A stretch of 64,000 nucleotides of DNA, from assembly GCA_029721435.1 (NCBI GenBank), contig CM056576.1, positions 112,882,666-112,946,665 on the forward strand. Direction: 5' to 3'. Shown here in pieces: positions 11,801 through 26,800 of this stretch. The position numbers were made by a program, and so were the translations under genes. How positions within the stretch are numbered: position 1 is the stretch's first letter; the number at the start of each line of letters is the position of its first letter. The notes under the pieces were generated by a model. That model was not told where the DNA came from and ran no database searches. It saw only the letters and a list, made by a program, of their open reading frames with translations. This stretch comes from Gymnothorax reevesii. Lineage: Eukaryota; Chordata; Actinopteri; Anguilliformes; Muraenidae.

Positions 11801-14800
11801 CGAGTTTTACAATTAGCAACAATTTACTTTAATAGCCAGGCATCTATGGCCAACGTTTGTTTGCTTAAACCCTCGGTAGTCAGTGAACGAGCTTATCAGC
11901 CTTGTCAAAGCATAACTGACAGCGAACTAGCTGTCAGCAGGCTAACTTAGCCAGCGAGCTAGTTTACCGACTTCGGCAGTTGTCTAACTTCATATTTGGC
12001 GCATTTACTTACATGCCAGCTTGTGAAATGCTTGGAGCTCAACGCTAGCTAAGTAGCCAATTAATGGCTCTTCACTCCTTTTATTCACTTGGTTAGCTCG
12101 CTAGCTAGGCTAGCAAACTAGCTAGCTAGCTATTTTGCTACCTAAGCTAGTGATATTTATTGAATAGTCATACTTGCTAGCTTGCTAAATAACAGTGACG
12201 GTGAACTACCATTCACGGTTTCTATCAGTTTAGGTATGTGCGCAAGATGTGATAAGCTCACTGGCTGGCAAGCTTGGTGGTTCACTAGCATAGCTTAATG
12301 CTAGCTAGCTAAATAGCGAAATAACAAATCATTGCGATCCTTTCATTTCTAGGTATGTAGCTAGCTAATAGTAGCCCACTATGTGGGAATGGGTGCACGG
12401 ACATACGGCGATGTAGGGCATGGATGGGCTTCCGTCGTGGTACGTTGGCTGAAACTGAGGTACTTCATTGGCTTGAAACAAATCACAGGGTACTTGCCCA
12501 CTTGTGTAGCGGATATGTAGTTCGGAGACGTGGAATACAAACTGGACTACAAGTGCTAAAGCATTTAATTTTGGCAATAAACTACGAATTTGATGTGATC
12601 ATTTGACTCTATATACCCTGTAGGCTAATCTCGGAGCGAGGCAGCTCTTAGAATTAATACGAGTTTGAGCAATGCCAGAAAGTGTCCAAACCCCATTATA
12701 AATTCCCATTGGGATTTTACTTCCGACACCAAAAGCTAAGTAGCGGTGACTTCATCACTTTACTACTGTATTTGAGAGAATAGAATCCAATCAGAATCTA
12801 TAAGAATTTTGCAGCTCGGGTGGGCTGTATGTACTAATGACCTTTGACACGGTGACGTCATGCAGCTCCTATGGGTAATTACAAAGGGGCTTATTGGTGT
12901 TAACTTTGGTTGAAAGCTGTTATACTGATGTGCAAGTAAATTAAGCCTGAATACAGAATTTCTGTTAGCGTCCGGACTGCCGGTCCTGATAAGATCTAAT
13001 GATTTTAAGTGATGACCAAACTCTGTGGCAAATCATAACAGCTTCATTTGGTGTATTACTTTACAATGGCAGCACTGTGATTTCTGGTATCACCATGGTG
13101 GTAAAGCTAGACATTTGTACTTCCTAAACTGTGCCCCTAGGTAGGCAACTCAGCATCTTGAGATGACTATGGGTTCCAGACTTCAGGCAGTCAAGCACTA
13201 CAAACAATTTGCAAAGAGGTATTTAGATAGACAATTCGTCTCATATGTAGTAAAAAGTTCTGCATGTAGTACTTTTCCTACATTCCAGCTCAAGACATAC
13301 TTTTCATATTTTGCTCGGTACATATCACTTTTGCGAAGATTTAACTGGCTGAGAGCATGGGAAAAAAACATTGCTCCGTGTTATATCACTGTTAATTTTT
13401 AGATAAACAGAATACCAAGTATGATGCTGGTTAAATCGGTATGGCTTAGTTCTGCAGTGAGCAAGCAAAGTGCCACTCTCACAAGTTAAAACACGAATGT
13501 CTGTGACTCACTGACTGGCTGAGAAGCACTGATGGAGTTAGCTCAATGCTAACGTATAACGGGCATTACCATTAAGCTGCTCATCAAAATTAAATTTGAT
13601 TTCTATTAAATTATGCAATTTAGATACTGCATGTGATGCACTGAATCTTACACACTTGGTCGAGTCATATGAACATTATGACACTCATTGAGTAAATTTT
13701 GGGTTAGTTGCTTGCTAAAGCTTGCAACAAACCTAAACTTTATTCAACTTGTTTCATAAATTTCATATGACATGACGACTTGTGTAAGGTCCTCAGTGTT
13801 TTATGATGTTGGTAAAGCCTTTTGAGCCTCTAAACTTGGAAAGGTTATGCATGAAAATGGTTGCAATTCCAACACAGTTCATGAATTTTTTTTTGGCAAA
13901 ATCCGTTAAGTCCACCCTTCAAGCACATCTTGAGCGATTCATTTCCAAACAATCTTGATGGCTATCTGGGCCAGATTGCTGAGCATTGTCTTATTGTCCA
14001 AATACTCATGGGTCAGACCTTAAAAATGGCTAAATCTACAATCCCAATTCCAAAATACTTGGGACAAAGTGTAAATTGTGAATAAAATCAAAACACAATG
14101 ACTTTCAAAACACACCAGCCAGTATTTTATTCACAATGGAACAGAGATAACAAAGCAAAAGTTGAAACTGAGAAATTTTATAATTTTATTCCCAAAATGA
14201 GCTCATTTCATATTTGATGGCTGCTGCAGGTCTCAAAACAGTTGGGACAGGGGCCTGTTTACCGTGGTGTAGCATCCCTTCTTCATTTTAACACAGAGTG
14301 GAGGCATCTGGGCATTGAGGAGACAAGTTTCTTGAGTTTATCCATTGGAATTTGATCTCATTCTTGTTTAATACAGACTTCCAGCTGCTGGAGAGTTTTG
14401 GGTCTCCTTTGGCAAACTTTTAGATTAATTATGCGCCAAATGTTCTCAATTGGTGAAAAATCAGGACTGCAGGCAGGCCAGTTCAGCACACGGACTCATC
14501 TACTACGAAGCCATGCTGTTGTAATAGCTGCAGTATATGGTTTTTCATGGTCCTACTGAAATACACAAGGCCGTCTCTGGAATAGATGTCATCTGGAGGG
14601 GAGCATATGTTGCAGTAAAACCCTTATATACCTTTCAGCATTCATGGTGCTTTTTAAAATATGCTAGTGTCCCACACCATATGCACTAATGCAACCCCAT
14701 ACCATCAGAGATGCTGGCTTTTGAAATAAACGCTGATAACAGGAGGGGTGGCCTATCTCCTCTTTAGCCCAGAGGACACGATGCCCATGATTTCCAACAA

Positions 14801-17800
14801 GAATGTCCATTTTAAAGTAGCCTTTGCCCACAGAACATGGCAGTGCTTCCGGATTATGCTCAACCATGGCTTCCTTTTTGCATGATAGAGTTTTAGGTGG
14901 CATCTGTGGATGGCACGGCGGACTGTGTTTACAGTGTGTTTCTTGAAGTATTCCTGGGCCCATTTAGTAATGTCAATGACAGAATCATCCCGATGAGTGA
15001 TGCAGTGGCGTCTGGCGCAAGTACTCCTCTGTCCCGCCTGTGCCCCGCCTTCCAGCGCAAGTTGGCAAAAGCGGCGTATTTGGGTATAACACAGCCGAGT
15101 CAAATATTGCTCATTGGCAAGAGAAACGATGGATAGCGTGTTCCTATTATTACAAACTGTTGCTGCATAAAATTTTGGGATTAATATGAATGGACAACAA
15201 TGCAAGATACGTTAGACATTTATTTTCAATATGTGATCTTAACTCAGTATGAGATCATAGCAATCAGGCTGTATTCCTTTCCCCCACTAAAAACGATAAA
15301 ACCTAGGTGACAATTATAGTAGCCAAGTATTAAGCCGCTTGCACACAGGACGCGAAACGAATTTTAAGCTCGACAAATTGCGTTGAAAGCAGTGTCTTGT
15401 GTCCGAAAGTCTGACAGGGTTTTAATATATTTCCGTGTCCGACCGTCTAATATTGCTTTAAATTTCTTCAAATCTACTGACTCTTTTAGATATTAAACGT
15501 GAATGTTTTGATAAGAGGGCTCGGTTCTTCAAGATGAGTACCGAGAATTTCAATCAATGTTTCTGTTTAAGCTCCGCTCAATAAAGCGAGTCGACATTGT
15601 TACAATGCCTCCGTGTCTGACAGCCAAAAAAAGAGGACGATTAGAACAGATTGACAACGAAATAATGAATAAAAAGAACATTTTAACAACAGAACATCCA
15701 ACGAACACTGCGATTAATTTATTTGCGGGTCATCTTTTTTGGATGTCTGTTGGTTGGTGATATATATGTATTTTTATTCTTTATTCCATTATAAATCTGT
15801 TCTCATATCAATATTTTTATTTTTTACTGGGTGCCGGACATGGAGTATTTTGCATTTCGCGTTGGACAGTCTTGATCGTGCATGCGATAATTTATTCACA
15901 CTGTCATGGTCATTCAAATGGTCATGGAATTGATTTGCTCTCTGATTGCAAGCACTATTTTATCTCTGCTGTGGAAATAAAGCTTGAATCTATTCGATCC
16001 ATCTGACCAACTTTCAAAAGAAAGACTGAATAAAGACTGTTGTCTATCTTCAAAGGAAGAAAACAGACGAAATAAAAGACCACGAAAAGTCGATAGCTCT
16101 TTGCATTGACTTAGATTGTAATCAGTCGTGCGAAAAATTTGTTTCGCGTCCAGTGTGTATGCGGCTTTACCGAGCATAGAACGCAAGTATTATATATGCA
16201 CTGCCTGATGCCGAGGCAGTTTGTGGTTGGCTGAGAAAGATGTGAAGTCGTTCATTTGATTTGCATCATTCATTCAGTTGCTTTAATTAAGTCAGGTCGA
16301 GTCTCCATCACGCGTGCCAACCGCCTTTGATATGACATCAGGACAATCGATATAGATATATAGATACTATAATTTATGTGCTGATTCAGATAGTAACATT
16401 AAACAGTGGTTGCTGTAATTATTTACTGTATTGAAATGTGCCTGACATTCTGGAAACCTGCCTGTGAAGTTTCGGTGACGTGTGCGCACTGCGCGCCGGT
16501 CAGCCAAATTACCACTGCGCAGAAAGTGAACCAGGTTAGAGCTGGCGAGCTTTCTGCGCAACTGCAGCGAAGACTTTTTCTACGAAATTTTCACTGCGTC
16601 TTGATGAATATGTGACACCTCCCCCTACTATGCCGCCACACCCATCTCGGCGCACGTTCGTCTACCGAAGGCTGCGCACCTCACGAAATTACCACTGCGC
16701 GGGCTGTGCCATACGAAATTACCACTGCGCGGGCTGCGCCTCGCTACGCCACCTGCGCTGCGCCAGGAAATTAGAGCCCATTGGCTCATGTGATCTGAAA
16801 GTCATTGCATTTTGATTTTATTCACAATTTACACTTTGTCCCAACTATTTCAGAACTAGGGTTGTAGTATCACCATGTAACTGCAGTTCCAGGATCAACA
16901 AAGCAATGCTTGTCCAGGAGAAACATTTAGTCCACCGTTGAAGAGTAGCTCTGACATCTCTATGGTGAGCGTACTTATGTCACAGATTTTAGTTGTCTAA
17001 AGTTAGCTTGTTAATGTTAGCAAGCTTTTCATGCAGTGAAGCAGTGACTTGCAGCGTTCAAGGAAGACAAAAATAGTCATTGCTTGTGAAATTTATACAA
17101 TTTTCACATCACTTTCACTCTTCAATTGCTCACCTTCGAGATTTTGCTAGTTCAAAAAACTAACCAAAGGTGCTTGCTAGACATATGCAATGCAGGGTTG
17201 TAAAGCCTTCATAGTTTTATGACATCAACATAGCAGAGCCACTATATATTGATGTACTATATATTTTCCTTCTGTACAAGCATTATTTTGTTGATCCCAG
17301 AATTACACGGCAAAATCAGACTGTGCATAAAAATGCCACCTTCCAAAAGTAAAATCTTGAGCATTTTTACCTCCATTTTCTGATTTGTGTGAAATATCTG
17401 GAATCTTCCACAAGATTTTCTGTTGCTCTGCATTCCTTCAAAAGGGAAATGAACAGAATCACATTTGATTGGCTGCCACTCTCAGGAATGCCATTTTACA
17501 TGATGCCAATCAAAGCCATATTGACCTAAATATGACCATATGACCATTTTAACACATTTAAACAACCACAAAGACAAAAGACATATCATTGACAAGCATA
17601 AAGAATTAATTGGCGAATTCATTGGCCCCCAAACAAGAACACAATTTCCTCACCAGGCAGCCGTGGGCAGCATCGCCTGAAGCTTGGATACCCCTCCATC
17701 GACTGGAACTAGGAACTGAACATTGTTGAGGGCAGTCGGTGTGGTCATAGCCTCACCATTGTACTTATAGTCTATTCTGAGGTCTGTGCTGGTTGGATCA

Positions 17801-20800
17801 CACTTCCAGCTGACAGCCAAATTGAGGGGCGTTGCCTGAATGCCCTGTGCAGACACCTGCAGGCATTAAAAAAAATAAAAAAATAAATCAGAATCGAAGT
17901 ATTTCACTATAATTCATATTTCAGGCTTGTAAACTGATGCAGACCATTCCAAGACTCATATATACTCATATGCCGCACAATAGTACACAATACAATAGTA
18001 AACAATAGTAAAATTAGGATTGCACAATATTTTTAGTATGGAACACTGCATAAATCAGAATCCTCACCTGATATTTCAACATGTCCACATTGTAATATGT
18101 TGCCTGAGGCTTCTGATCAGACACCTTCTTCAAATGCGTCATCAGATTTGGCATATTTACCCAGAATTCTTTTGAGTTGGAAGCAGAGTTAGGCTGTGTG
18201 GTGTCACTGGTGGACAAGAAACAAGATGTAGTTATGACTGGGAGCGCAAGAAGGTGCCTAACAAATATTTTGTGTGAAAAGATTCCAGCGATGATTATTT
18301 AAATGACAACTGTAGCTGACCACTTTCACCATGTTCTGATTGTTGAAAGAAAGGTGATTGAAACTGCAACAACCAGATCTCAGTAATAATGTAAACTAAT
18401 ACGATGCACTGCAATGCAGAACATCATATCTTGTTACAAGGAGTAACAAAGAGGACGTACAGATTAATAATTAATCTGAATGAGGAAGACTGTTTAATTG
18501 GAGTTGATAGTGATAGGGAACAATGATCTCTTTTGGATCTTGGACAATAGATCCATTAAGCTGGCAGACAGGGGTTAATGTGAGTGTGCGTATAAGTAGG
18601 GTGTTGGAGAATTTCTGGGCAGTACTTACCAGCATAGTAGCTGAGGATTAGGTAGAATGTGCTCCAGTCTGCTGCAGTTCGTTATGCTGAATGTAAGGAT
18701 GGCTGGAGAAGGATTGTTGGCAAAGTGTCGAGTGATTCCAGCAGGAAAGGACAAGACCATCTCTCCCGTGATCTTTACCACACACCTGAGGAGAGGAGGA
18801 AGAACAAAAATGAGGAGGCATTAAATATGCAGCAAGTACTCGAAAAAATCTTTTTCAGTTTTATTTAGAAATTTGCCCTTACACCATCAAACTAAGGAAA
18901 AAAAGAGCAAGGGTTCAGAAAAAAAAGTAGAAAATGAAAAACTTGAATATCTGGGTTGGAAAAATCACCAGTCTCCTGCATTAATACTTTGTTGAGCCAC
19001 TTTTTACTTTAATTACAGCCACTAATGTCTTTGAATAGGTTTATAATAATTTAGCCCACCTACATTGGGGAATATTTGCCTATTCTTCCTTGCAGAATTG
19101 TTCAAGCTCAGTTAAACTCAGTGGGGAGCAGCAATGGACTGTTGTCTTCAGGTCCATCCATAAATGTTCTATTGGATTTAAATCAGAGCTCTTACTAAAC
19201 ACGTTCACCGTCTTATCCCTAAGCCATTGCATTGTTCTTTTTACGGTATGTCTGGGATCATTGGAAGATCATCTTGGAAGATGAACGACCTGCCAATCTT
19301 CAGATGCCTAGCAGAGAGACACTGGTTAGCCGACAGCATCCACCTTCCCATCAAACCTCAACAACTGCCCAGTCCTCACTGGAGAGAAACTCACTCAGTA
19401 CAGAATGTTGCCACCTCCATGCTTCGCAGTGGGCATAGTGTTTCTTTTTTATTTTTTTTGAGTGTCACGCTGTGTTCACCTGTCAACAAACATAACGCTT
19501 GGAGTTCAGTCCGAAAAGATCGATTTTGGTCTCGTGACCGAAGCACTTTTTGCCACGTCATCAGAATCTTTCAGTTGTGTTTTTGCAGTGCACAAATGAG
19601 CCTGTGTGGCATTTTTTCAGGAAAGGATTCTTTCTTGCCACCCTGCCATACAGGCCAGCTTTGTCACATTGTTGTCACATGCACAGACTCCCCAGTCTCA
19701 GCCATAAAGACTTGCCATTTGCCTCTTGTTAGCCTCTCTGATCAATGCCCTTCTGGCTCGAACATCCACTTTCGATTTACAAGGTGTTGGTGGTGCCATA
19801 CGCTTTCCAGTTCTTAATGATGCTATAAATGGTATTCACAGGGATCGATAAAGCCTTAGAATTTTTTCTTGTACCCCTCTCCTACTTTATGCCTTTCCAC
19901 AACTTTATCCTGAACGTCAGTTGAAAGAAACAGCTGGTTTTATTCAGAAATAATCAATACCAATTGATCTCAGTTTGGGCAGTTTCCTGGTGTTTGATCA
20001 GAAAGTTGTTTGGTTACACCCAAGCAAGTTCATAACGGCACAGTCTAAGGGGCTGATCCCTTAACCAAACCAGTAATTTCACTAATTCATCTTCACTACA
20101 TTTTCTAAAATTTTTCAAAATGCTATTTTCACTTGGATTAGAAGGCTTATAAGTGTACTATCAGTTAAAAAAATTTAGACTTAATTTATTTTCAATTCCG
20201 GTAATGATGTATTGATTGACTCATTTCTTATTCAATGCCAGAGGGTATAAACTTTCCACAGTAACTGAAAGACACTGATAGCACAATGAGAAGAGAATAA
20301 AAACCTTTGCGTTAGAGCAAGATAGATTGTATTCTTTTAACATTGGGCACAGTTGCGCAGCTGAAAATAATGCGATTTAAAGAAAAAAAAGACTTCCAAA
20401 TCTGGCCTAAAGTGTTCAGTTACATTTACGGGATTTAAATGAGGTATGGACATAGTCAATGGGAATTTTTCTGAATGAAACAGGACTGGAGGGTTCCTTC
20501 TATCGGTCTCTGGAGGAAGGATTAAATGAAGAAATACCGCTATTGCTACTGTGGTTGTACTTTGCTCAATGTGGCTTTTTAAATTCATACCATATTCAAC
20601 GAAATCGAATGCCAACGTTTCGGCTTGTTTATTATACCAACAGCTTGAGTACTTCGGTAGACCCCCTAGTTATAATAAGGTATATTTCAGATATTACTGA
20701 GTTAATGAGTTATACTTGTTCCTTATAAGGAGTGAAAAGTGTTTATAATAGGTTGCAAGCTCAGAAGTAGGAACTGGTGGCTTTTCATTGCAAGGTGAAT

Positions 20801-23800
20801 GTTCTGACCGTTAAATAAGCAGATTCTTTAACACTAGCGCTGTGGAATTCTAAACCACCCTAGAACCGCGGCTGTCACTTTTTTCAGGGCAGAGCAAATG
20901 TGAGGCTATTTCATAATATTGTGGGATTATAAAGAGGGAATCAACAATATATTGCTTTTGAATGAATTAAATAAAAAATTGCCAATAAATGTGAATGTGA
21001 ATTTATTACCTACAATAATTAATTTTGCTGACAAACACATTATATGAGAAAACAGCAACTTGCGTCAACATTTGCCCAATTGCGTAGCCCTACTGCAACC
21101 AGAACGAATCCGACAAGCGGTGCACTTGACAGCTGTGTAAGCCTGTAGGCTAATAGTATACAACAGTAAAAGTAAAAATAATCATCATGTTTAGATAAAT
21201 GTAGCCCAGATCAGGCTGTGTTTCTAAAGCCGCGTTCACACTGGACGTGAAACAAATTTTCCGCACCAAAGATTACATTCAAAGTCAATGCAAAGACGTG
21301 AATACATGCGAAACGTGTATTTTGCATTGACTGTGAATGGAATCTGTAGTGTGAAAAATTCCTTTTGCGTCCGGTGTGAAAGCAGCTGAAGGAAATCTCT
21401 GTTACGTTATGTTATAGGACACATACCCACATAGCCTACACACGCACTCATGCACGCACATACACACACATTTTTCTCTCTCTCTCTCTCTCTCTCATTT
21501 GTTGCAGACAGGGGTATTTGCAGGTAAATCCACTGCCACGAAAAAGCGGCTTCAGCGCTCAAAGTAAATTAATATCAATACTCACGTTTCATAGCAGAAG
21601 TTCAAAACTTTGATATAACATAGAAAACACATATTTAAAAAAAGTCATGGACGGATGGACTCATCTTTTACTGACATGAAATAGCATGCATTACTAACAT
21701 CAGTGCCGCATAAAAAACGGCAGCCGCGGTTTTAGTGTTACTGAGTATGTGTGCTGGCTTGTGGGACTCTGAAGAAAAATGGACAAAATTCTAAGCTCTA
21801 TCATGGAGAAATGGCATGTTTTGTGTGTGGAGAGATTCTGGTGATCACCGATGTCCAACTGCACCTATATTGATAAACTCAAGCAAAATTTAACCAGAAA
21901 ATCATTACTTCATATTGAATTTCATGCGTGAAAAGTTGATTTGTGTTAAATATATGATTATATTATGATTTGGCAGTGCACCATTTTGAGGGATCTTAGA
22001 GTTTGGGGAGCCACCTGTATAGCTGCCCTATTTGGCTCCTAGAGAGTGGGTAATTAAGAATGCAATGCTCACATGAACAATACTTGTGGCCAAGGAGTTT
22101 ATGATCCCAGAAATGTACAGTTTTAATCCCCAGCCTTTTCAATGCTCAGTATTATTTTTTTACAGCTTGAATGTTTCAAGTGTCTTGACTCAGTGAAGCT
22201 GCAATCTTGAATAATAAAACCTTAAATAAGGTAACACATAAAGAGCCAGATTTGGCTTCGGCGCAAAGGGGTTAATCATGACAAGTCACCTAGGTCCTGA
22301 GGTAGTAAAGCAGCCCCAAGCCATCTCACCACCAACAATTTGTTGGTATGTTGGTATGATGTTCTTTTTGTGGAATGCTGTATTAGCTTTACACCTGATA
22401 CTGTATAATGGGACACATCTTCCAAAAACTTCCCCTTTTGACAGAACAGTCCTCAGATTACTATCCCATAAGTCCTTGGGGTCATCAATATATTTTTTGG
22501 CAAATATGAGACAAGCCCTTGTGTTCTTTTTGGTCAGCAGCAGTTTTCACCTGACAGCTCTCCCATATGTGCCATTTTTTTCCCGTCCCTTTCTTATTGA
22601 AGAATCGTGAACATTAACTGAGGCTGTTGAACTCAGCAGTTCTTTCGATGTTAGTCTAGGCTCTTTTGTGACCCCCTGGTTCAGTTGTCAGTGCTTTTTT
22701 GGAGGAATTTTGGTTGGCTGGACACTCCTAAGTAGGTTCACCATTGTTCCAAATGATCTTTATTTGTAAATGAAGGCTCTTACTGAGGCTTGATGAAATC
22801 GCTTTGTAAACCTTTAATGACTGATTGATGATAATGACTTTGGTTCTCATCTGTTCTTGATTTTTTTTTAAATGAGACGCTGTCTTGTTTTTTGCCTACT
22901 TCATACTGACAGACAGGTTCTATAAATTAAAATTCAATAGGGCAGGCAGCAATTATGCCAGGGTGCGTCTGGTGAAATTACTTTTTTGAGATAGGCCCAG
23001 GTCAGGTTAAATAGCTTTTTTCCCTTGATAGAAAACCATCATTTAAAAATTGCATTTAGAGTTTACTCGGTGAGCTTTTTCTAAAATGAAAGTTAGTTTG
23101 AAGATCTAAAACAATTCGGAGTAACAAATATGCAAACATAGAAGAAATCGGGAAGGTGGCACATAATTATTCACAGCACTGTATATGTTATAGCCTGGTG
23201 TAAGCAGCACCACTATCAGTCTCATGATTAACTGGAAAACAAAGACAACCCAACAGCAGAGTACACCTCTCTGCCACTGTTATTTATCTGCTGCGATTCT
23301 GCATTTCTGCCATGCCATGTACCATGTTCATGTCCTTGTATCAAGTTCTGTGCCTGGCCTTGTGCCATGTTTTGATTGACCTGTGTGTTTCTGGACTTCT
23401 GCTTTGGTCTGACCATCCTTAGGATTATGTATTGTGTTTTGGTAATTTAGATTTCAGGTTTATTATTTTCCATGTTTTAGTTTCAGTTTAATCCATGCCA
23501 TGTTTCTAGTTCCATGCATTGCACTTCGTCTCCCCCGTCTTGTCATGAGTGTATCTTTGCTCACAGTCCCTAGTCTAGCGTGCCACTCCTTTGGGTGATT
23601 TATTGGTTTCTGGGTTTCAATCTTCTTTCACTATCTCGTGCTCTTCCTTCCTCTTACTTTTGCTATATTACTAACACCTACTAACAGTTTGTTATTTTTG
23701 ATAATTATTAACCAACAATAACCTTGTATATTTTGACTAACTTACTAACGAGCACTCGGGATTGTATGGCTGCACTTACTAATTAACTAATGATCTCTCA

Positions 23801-26800
23801 GCATTCGCCCTATTCTAGTCTCCGCCTCTTGTCTTTCCCTAATTATCTCTGCTGCGTTTCTGTGGGTCTCCACGACTGCTTTGTGCTGTTCTTTCTCTCA
23901 TTATCTATGCACTTTAGTACTCCTTGACTGGAGCTGTTTATCTGTCTATAGGTTTGTCTTGTGATCCTTGTCTGCGTTTGGGTACTGCCAATTTCATGTA
24001 ATTAGTTTGTTCCCAATGTGTCTCTCCATTGTTATCATCCCCATTGATTGCACCTGTGTTCCTTTGTCATGTGGTCTCCCGGAAATGTATATTAGATGTC
24101 TGTTTGTAGCACTTCCTTGTCAGATCGTTACTTCCCTTGCTACCTGTGCCACGCTTCTCTCGCCTTGTATCATTGTTATTATCTTTTCTGACTGGACCGT
24201 TCCAGATCTCGAGCCTTGCCTTCTCCCTGTACTTTGTCGCATTCTTGTTTATTGACCCATTTTTTTCTGACTATGATTTTTGTAATTGGTGCCCTGTTTA
24301 CGGTTATGGATTTCGGCCCTTGGATTCTGACTTTGGATTGTGGACTTTGTACTGTCGCCAGCTCTGTTGGGGGGTTTCCCCCTTCAGAAATAAAGCCTCC
24401 TTTTTGCATTTTGCTGGTGTTTGCACTTGGTTCATTTCGTAAAACCTCACATTATGGAGGATTGTGAAGCAGGCTGTAACTTTATCAATGCTATCCCTGT
24501 CTCACAGAATTCTATAGATTTTCCTGATGCCAGGAGTCATCAAACCTGAGGGCTACAAATAAAATATTAAAAGTTTGGTTATTCTTTGGCTCAAGACTTA
24601 AGGCCTTGAAAGTCTTCATTACACCAAAAATATTTTATTTGATCATACTTTCCACATTCACAACATGCTAGAGTTCACTTCCAGTGCCATCAAAAGTAAA
24701 TCTGCTCAAAGCCATATTCGTGTGAAATCCTGTAATTTTGCCCTTGTTGAAGTCAACATGGTCTTTTTTGTAATGTTGTATTCTCTGGGGTAGGAGTCCA
24801 AGGCACAACTGCTATTTGCGACAGTAGAGTTGCACTGAGAAACTGTGGGGGGCGCAGCTGTGCAAAAAAAAAAAAAATCGTAAATAATGGGGCTTTATTG
24901 TAAAATAGCATTATTAATTGCCATCTGAGCGACTCAGTTCCCTGCCTAGTTTTTTGAGCCGTAAGAAAAACATACACTCTGCCACACTGATACCCACACA
25001 GCACAGAAAAACAAACCACACTCATCCATATTTACTTTAATTTAAATTTGCTTTTGTATTAGCAAGGAGTTTGGTTCTGCAAGCAGGCACTACTGCTTAT
25101 GAAATTACATTGCATCCTCTGCAAGATAGTGTTGCTTCGGAAAGAGCTGGCCAAAACAGCCATTCTGGAAATTAGAGTAAAGGTAAATTTAAACGAGACT
25201 GCATTTTTTATCATTAATATTTAATCATGGTGGACTCTGAACCCTTGACTAATTGTGCCATAGTAAGAAGGAATGTGTGAGTTTCTCCCCCAGCTACATT
25301 ATTGGGCAGCATTTCTTTGTAGAAGTTGTGATTTTTCAATTTCTCAGTGTACTGCGTTGTATTGAGTGTTGCACAATGGGTAAAGGTGAGCGCGAACGGC
25401 TGAAAAAGCCATACTTGCTAGGGTCGGCTCCTTTGAAGTAGGCATTCACAGTTTCGGTAAAAGCAGCTGCCACTGGGAGGGAGTCCTGAGCACCCATAGT
25501 TAGAGGGCTGGGCCCGCGAGAGCAGCCTGAAACACACAATAACACCACTCAGAATGGTTTTCTCCCGGAAACTCTTGAGTTTGGCTGGAACACACGCACT
25601 GGTCACAGTGTTGCTGCACCCTCAGTAAAGAACGGAGGCAGGCCTCCATATAATATGCTGTTCTCTGTGCTCTGCTACGCATGGTCCCTATGCACTAGTA
25701 CTGCCTATCCACGCCCTTAGCTTCACCCGACTCCCATGTCTGCTTCCACAAAATGTACAACCCTAATTCTGAAATAGTTGGGATTAAGTGTAAATTGTGG
25801 ATAAAATCAAAATGCAATGACTTTCAAATCACACCAGCCAGTATTTTATTCACAATAGAACAGAGATAACAAAGCAAATGTTGAAACTGAGAAGTTTCAC
25901 AATTTTATCCACAAAATGAGCTCATTTCAAATTTGATGCCGGCTAAATGTCTCAAAAAAGTTGGGACGGGGGTCTGTTGACCATGGTGTAGCACCCCCTC
26001 CTCTTTTTAGCACAGAGTGGCGGCATCTGGGCATTGAGGAGACGAGTTTCTTGAGTTTGGCCATTGGAATTTGATCTCACTCTTGTTGAATACAGGGTTC
26101 CAGCTGCTGGAGAGTTTTGATGGACTTTTCGTTTAATTATGTGCCAAATGTTCTCAATCGGTGAAATATCCGGACTGCAGGCAAGCCAGTTCAGCGCATG
26201 GACTCTTTTACTATGAAGCCATGTTGTTGTAATAGCTGCATTATGCGATTTTACGTTGTCCTGCTGAAATACACAAGGCCTTCCCTGGAATAGAAATGTC
26301 GTCTGGAGGATGCATATGTTGCTCTAAAACCTTTATATACCTTTCAGCATTCATGGTGCTTTGAAAACATGTAAATGTCCCACACCATATACACTAATGC
26401 ATCTTCATACCATCAGAGATGCTGGCTTTTGAAATGAACGCTGATAACAGGAGGGGTCTTTCTCCTCTTTATCCCAGAGGGCACAACGCCCATGATTTCA
26501 AACAAGAATGACAAATTTGGACTCGTCTGACCACAGAACACTTTTCCACTTCGCTACAGTCCATTTTAAATGAGCCTTGGCCCACAGAGCACAGCGGCGC
26601 TTCTGGATCATGCTCAACAATGGCTTCCTTTTTGCATGATAGAGTTTTAGGTGGCATCTGTGGATTGCACAGTGGACTGTGAATACTGACAGTGGTTTCT
26701 TGAATTATTCCTTGACCCATTTACTAACGTCAATGACAGAATCATGCCAGTGAGTGATGCAGTGGCGTCTGAGGGCCCAAAGATCACGAGCATCCAGTCA

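Larger units (their letters stand above)
14037..16866 (-). mobile_element. Tc1-like transposon copy 2, interrupted by nested DNA
   Basis: Outer termini tacaatcccaattcc... and ...agaactagggttgta match copies 1 and 3. Transposase relics ([28 protein letters not shown]) read on the minus strand. The sequence leaves the family after 15014 and returns at about 16780; about 490 bp present in copy 3 is missing, so the insertion was accompanied by a deletion. Confidence 0.88.
20832..21736. mobile_element. piggyBac-like MITE
   Basis: Left junction TTAA followed by CACTAGCGCTGTGG, right junction ...GGTTTTAGTG followed by TTAC. Inverse-matching 'ccgcggctg' motifs lie near both ends (20866 and 21721). 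TTAA target and CACTA-type ends fit piggyBac derivatives; the right target copy has one change. The interior has no transposase and holds a Harbinger MITE. Confidence 0.6.

Noticed and set aside
19227..19817. 196-codon plus-strand ORF
   Set aside because: Antisense frame of a Tc1-type transposase relic.
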